A DNA stretch of 6,452 nt, from the NCBI GenBank assembly GCA_038064955.1, contig JBBTRY010000010.1, positions 1-6,452 of the forward strand. The letters are read 5' to 3'. The first letter of the stretch is position 1. Every line of letters begins with the position of its first letter. The position numbers and the translations under genes were made by a program. Under the pieces are notes generated by a model that saw only the letters and a program-made list of their open reading frames with translations, ran no database searches and was not told the DNA's origin. Positions 5,348 through 6,452 of this stretch are shown one piece after another. Origin of the DNA: JBBTQX01 sp038064955 (GTDB lineage Bacteria > Patescibacteriota > Minisyncoccia > UBA6257 > GWB1-50-10).

Positions 5348-6355
5348 TTAACGTTTATTCAAAAGAGTTCTCTTATAAACGTCCAAGTGATTCAAAATTA
5401 TGGCCGTCCCCTTCGCCACGCAAAGAATCGGGTCTTCGGCCGTGTAGGCCGACACGCCGAGCGAGCGCTTGATGAATTCTTCAAGGTCGCGTACCTGCGA
5501 ACTGCCGCCCGAAAGAATGATGCCTTTTTCCATTATGTCGGCGGCGAGCTCCGGCGGCGTCACGTTAAAAACTGATTGGACTGCGCTCATTATCTCCACC
5601 AAGTGCGGATTGATGGCCTCGGCGATTTCATTTGAATTGATGACGAGGTCTTTGGGCAAACCGGAAGCCAAATCGCGCCCGCGAATCTTCATTTCCGTCT
5701 TGCTCCGATTCGGCAACGCCGTTCCTATCGTTATTTTTATCGTCTCCGCCGTCGTCTCGCCGATTGCGAGGCCATACTTCTTTTTGATATATTCCGAGAT
5801 GGACTGGTCGAAACGGTTACCGGCGACGCGCAAACTCGCCCAAGTCACGATACCTCCCAAAGAAATGACGGCCACCTCGGTCGTTCCTCCGCCGATATTC
5901 ACCACCATATTACCCTCGGCCGAATGAATGGGAATGCCCGCGCCGAGAGCCGCGAGTATCGGCTCTTTTACGAGATAGACTTCTTTCGCCCCCGATTCTT
6001 TGGCCGCGTTCATTACGGCCCGGTATTCGGTGGAAGTGATGCCCGCCGGCACCGAGATAACCACTTCGGGACGAAAAATATTGAAAGCACCCACACTTTT
6101 GGAAATGAAATAGCGCAACATCGCTTGGGTGATGTAATAATCGGCGATGACACCATCTTTCAGTGGCTTATAGGTCACGATGTTGTCGGGCGTACGCCCC
6201 ACCATTTCTTTCGCTTCGGCACCCACGGCCAAAACTCCGTTATCGGGTTTCCGCAAAGCCACCACCGTCGGTTCGTTGATGACGATGCCCCGGTTCGGCA
6301 AAAAGACCAACGTATTGGTCGTCCCCAAATCTATGCCAATCTTTCGGATGAACAT
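5348..6355 (-). CDS. mreB: Rod-shape-determining actin homologue MreB
   Basis: Bacterial actin that polymerises under the membrane and directs peptidoglycan synthesis. The 335 residues match the usual length. Actin-fold signatures are phosphate-1 IGIDLGTTNT at 6-15, EPILAALGAG at 131-140 (E131 in the catalytic Glu position), phosphate-2 NIGGGTTEV at 153-161, and the adenosine motif KGIILSGGSS at 277-286. These fit MreB/Mbl better than DnaK or FtsA: there is no substrate-binding domain and no 1C domain. The start is the ATG at 6355-6353, which places the LGTTN motif at the N-terminus as in relatives. No Shine-Dalgarno sequence is present, and a candidate promoter suggests a leaderless mRNA. 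mreC and mreD do not follow; holB begins 4 nt after the stop. Paralogues cannot be ruled out from this window. Confidence 0.95.
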   Translation of the reverse strand: MFIRKIGIDLGTTNTLVFLPNRGIVINEPTVVALRKPDNGVLAVGAEAKEMVGRTPDNIVTYKPLKDGVIADYYITQAMLRYFISKSVGAFNIFRPEVVISVPAGITSTEYRAVMNAAKESGAKEVYLVKEPILAALGAGIPIHSAEGNMVVNIGGGTTEVAVISLGGIVTWASLRVAGNRFDQSISEYIKKKYGLAIGETTAETIKITIGTALPNRSKTEMKIRGRDLASGLPKDLVINSNEIAEAINPHLVEIMSAVQSVFNVTPPELAADIMEKGIILSGGSSQVRDLEEFIKRSLGVSAYTAEDPILCVAKGTAIILNHLDVYKRTLLNKR

Positions 6356-6363
6356 TTGTATTC

Positions 6364-6392
6364 AATCTACTATCTTTGGGGGTAAAATTCAA
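6364..6392 (-). promoter_or_regulatory. Candidate promoter of the mreB-holB-frr-rseP operon
   Basis: The minus strand has TTGAAT (6387-6392, 4/6 match), 17 nt, then TAGATT (6364-6369, 4/6 match). Initiation would fall about 2 nt before the mreB ATG, again nearly leaderless. It lies just downstream of the terminator-like hairpin in repeat copy 2, a sensible place for an operon promoter. The matches are only moderate. Confidence 0.35.
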
Positions 6393-6397
6393 CAAAT

Positions 6398-6432
6398 AAA
6401 AATCCCTTAAATTCTTGCAAATCTAAGGGATT
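6398..6432 (-). terminator. Terminator-like hairpin upstream of mreB
   Basis: Same 9-bp stem as at 1013-1044 (arms 6424-6432 and 6401-6409), followed on the minus strand by TTT-A-TTT. It points towards mreB, so it would end transcription of a minus-strand gene located beyond the window end. The T-run is interrupted by an A and is weaker than in copy 1. Confidence 0.45.
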
Positions 6433-6452
6433 AAAAACAAAACAATATCTTC
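6398..6452. repeat. 55-bp exact direct repeat, copy 2, at the window edge
   Basis: Identical to 1010-1064 in the same orientation. The match runs to the last base of the window, so its real length is unknown. The copy sits upstream of mreB where, by analogy with copy 1, the 3' end of another orf214-like gene could lie. An exact repeat ending precisely at the sequence end is also what a k-mer overlap in an assembly graph produces. Confidence 0.95.

Noticed and set aside
4453..5472. Plus-strand open frame of 339 codons
   Set aside because: It is antisense to holB and to parts of frr and mreB, has no family signature, and is rich in Phe/Arg as expected for the complement of an A-rich gene. The minus-strand genes explain the region fully.
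1..6452. Recoded UGA (glycine code of some CPR lineages)
   Set aside because: frr ends with TGA at the expected length and all full genes read through without internal TGA, so the standard bacterial code fits.
1..6452. CRISPR array, tRNA, rRNA or transposase gene
   Set aside because: I saw no regularly spaced repeats, no tRNA cloverleaf or rRNA sequence, and no transposase or integrase motifs on either strand.

Overview
The window looks like a piece of a small bacterial genome, most likely from the Candidate Phyla Radiation (Patescibacteria, Parcubacteria-like). This is an inference from three things. A compact one-strand cluster of housekeeping genes (mreB, holB, frr, rseP, then ddl and proS) is the kind of order I associate with that group. 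The clamp-loader delta-prime subunit is short. An unrecognised 214-residue protein resembles, from memory, hypothetical proteins common in those genomes. UGA is read as a stop (the end of frr), which argues against the UGA=glycine lineages.

Every convincing gene is on the minus strand, so transcription runs from high to low coordinates. From the right: a 55-bp repeat with a terminator-like hairpin (6398-6452, touching the window end); a candidate promoter; then mreB (cell-shape actin), holB (delta-prime), frr (ribosome recycling factor) and rseP (membrane site-2 protease). These four are packed with gaps of 4 and 1 nt and a 4-nt ATGA overlap, so they form one operon. A 106-bp spacer of about 91% A+T follows, then ddl (D-Ala-D-Ala ligase). 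After another spacer comes orf214, which has a perfect consensus TTGACA-N17-TATAAT promoter, a structured leader, a strong ribosome binding site and a terminator lying in the first copy of the same 55-bp repeat (1010-1064). The left end has a 280-bp palindrome-rich spacer and the first 243 codons of proS, which runs off the window.

The housekeeping genes cover cell shape and wall building (mreB, ddl), replication (holB), translation (frr, proS) and membrane proteolysis (rseP). The unusual part is the orf214 cassette. Its last 44 codons contain only 13 adenines in 132 nt, against 49 in its first 132 nt. They encode a Trp-rich C-terminus dominated by codons ending in C or T, and the stop is followed closely by an inverted repeat. 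This is what a variable region of a diversity-generating retroelement (DGR) target gene would look like after adenine-directed mutagenesis. No reverse transcriptase or template repeat is in the window, so this remains a hypothesis. The second copy of the 55-bp repeat at the window edge could mark a second cassette upstream of mreB, or could be an assembly-graph overlap.
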